Source: Flavobacterium sp. UBA807 (lineage in GTDB: Bacteria; Bacteroidota; Bacteroidia; Flavobacteriales; Flavobacteriaceae). From it: a stretch of DNA of 5,184 bases. The DNA is taken from NCBI GenBank assembly GCA_002296885.1, contig DBIH01000156.1, positions 1-5,184 of the forward strand, in the 5' to 3' direction. Both the position numbers and the translations under genes were made by a program. Below the pieces are notes generated by a model. It had not been told where the DNA came from. It worked only from the letters and a program-made list of their open reading frames with translations, and searched no databases. Below, piece by piece: positions 4,237-5,184 of this stretch. Each line of letters starts with the position of its first letter. The first letter of the stretch is position 1.

Positions 4237-5184
4237 GAAAAAACAAATAAAAATTATTGGCTCCGGATTTTCGTCTCTTGCAGCGGCTTGTTATTTAGCG
4301 CAGCAGGGAAATGAAGTTGTTGTATACGAAAAAAATACAACAATTGGTGGTAGGGCACGACAGCTAAAAAAAGAAGGTTTTACATTTGACATTGGCCCAA
4401 CTTGGTATTGGATGCCCGATGTATTTGAACGTTTCTTTGCTGATTTTGGCAAAAAACCATCCGACTATTATGAGCTCATAAAACTTTCCCCTGCCTATCA
4501 GGTGTATTTCGGAATTAGGGACTTTGTTACCATTGCTGACAATCTGCATGATATCATTACAACTTTTGAAACTATTGAAAAAGGGAGTGGAAAAAGATTG
4601 GAAACTTTTATTAAAACAGCTCAAAGCAATTATGATGTTGCTATAAAAGATTTAGTGTATCGCCCCGGAATTTCTCCTTTGGAATTAATAACTTTTGAAA
4701 CAGCTAAAAAGATTAATCAGTTCTTTGGAAATATCTCAAAAGACATCCGAAAAAAATTCAGTAACCCAAAACAAATCCAAATACTCGAATTCCCCGTACT
4801 TTTTTTGGGAGCAAAACCATCAGACACACCATCTTTTTACAGCTTTATGAATTTTGCAGATTTCGGTTTGGGCACCTGGCATCCAAAAAATGGCATGTAC
4901 AGCGTTATTCTGGCAATGGAAAAGTTGGCCAAAGAACTTGGTGTGATTATACATACCAACTCAAATGTTGAAAAAGTTATTATCGAAAATGGAACTGCAA
5001 ATGCTTTAATTGTAAATGGTAAGACAATAACTGCCGATATTATTTTGAGCGGTGCCGATTATCATCATAGCGAAAGTTTATTGGATCAAAAACACCGACA
5101 GTATTCTGAAAACTATTGGAATAAGCGGACTTTTGCTCCTTCTTCACTCCTTTTCTATGTTGGGTTTGATAAAAAAATTGAAAA
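4235..5184 (+). CDS. crtI: Phytoene desaturase (3' end outside window)
   Basis: The frame is open for 316 codons to the right edge; full-length CrtI is about 490 residues, so roughly a third is missing. CrtI is an FAD-dependent, membrane-associated flavoprotein that desaturates colourless phytoene, usually to lycopene, in carotenoid synthesis. Visible features are the N-terminal dinucleotide fold KIIGSGFSSLAAA (6-18) with G9-x-G11, the acidic end of strand 2 at E32 in YEK, the GGRAR motif (38-42), and the CrtI-typical FDIGPTWYWMPDVFERFF (51-68). Further on are FPVLFLGAKPSDTPSFYSFM (186-205) and a segment with HPKNGMYSVILAMEKLA (216-232), as seen in bacterial CrtI. Next comes ADIILSGADYHHSE (267-280), the usual second part of the FAD-binding region. 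ATG 4235 is preferred over the in-frame ATG at 4193, which would add 14 hydrophobic residues and span the operator. Phytoene synthase (crtB) is expected downstream, beyond the window. Confidence 0.96.
   Translation, partial: MKKQIKIIGSGFSSLAAACYLAQQGNEVVVYEKNTTIGGRARQLKKEGFTFDIGPTWYWMPDVFERFFADFGKKPSDYYELIKLSPAYQVYFGIRDFVTIADNLHDIITTFETIEKGSGKRLETFIKTAQSNYDVAIKDLVYRPGISPLELITFETAKKINQFFGNISKDIRKKFSNPKQIQILEFPVLFLGAKPSDTPSFYSFMNFADFGLGTWHPKNGMYSVILAMEKLAKELGVIIHTNSNVEKVIIENGTANALIVNGKTITADIILSGADYHHSESLLDQKHRQYSENYWNKRTFAPSSLLFYVGFDKKIE

Noticed and set aside
4364..4624. 86-codon minus-strand ORF
   Set aside because: It is antisense to the well-supported crtI frame and resembles no family.
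1..5184. CRISPR array, insertion sequence or phage attachment site at the tRNAs
   Set aside because: No regularly spaced direct repeats other than the two tRNAs, no transposase or integrase frame, and no partial tRNA duplicate that would mark an integrated element.

Overview
The window looks like chromosomal DNA of a Bacteroidota bacterium, most likely Flavobacterium or a close relative. The evidence is the low G+C content, TAnnTTTG-type -7 promoter boxes, the absence of clear Shine-Dalgarno sequences, a secreted fibronectin type III (FN3) protein with a signal peptide ending in FAQ, and a MerR/B12-domain regulator next to a carotenoid gene. This assignment is inference; no 16S rRNA is present.

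Layout. (1) 1-1416, minus strand: the first 472 residues of a large secreted protein with a nidogen-like beta domain followed by FN3-type modules; it runs off the left edge. (2) 1417-1698: AT-rich divergent intergenic region. (3) 1699-2196, plus strand: a small PyrR-like phosphoribosyltransferase. It converges on, and overlaps by 9 bp, (4) 2188-2706, minus strand: shikimate kinase (aroK). (5) 2779-3227: a tRNA cluster with a near-perfect Bacteroidota promoter, a structured leader, two identical tRNA-Lys(TTT) genes, a strong hairpin terminator, tRNA-Leu(GAG) and a second terminator. (6) 3288-4190, plus strand: a MerR-type regulator with a C-terminal cobalamin-binding domain, related to the CarH/LitR photoreceptors. 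(7) 4235 to the right edge, plus strand: phytoene desaturase (crtI), truncated by the window.

The most coherent system is the regulator-crtI pair. The regulator keeps the Wx9EH and ExHxxG signatures of adenosylcobalamin-dependent CarH photoreceptors. A half-site, ATATTGTTTA(AC), occurs in the short region before the regulator and again as a perfect 12-bp inverted repeat directly before crtI, in each case overlapping a TAnnTTTG promoter box. This suggests autoregulated, possibly light- and B12-dependent repression of carotenoid synthesis. The genes to the left are metabolic, translational and surface functions with no evident link to that module.
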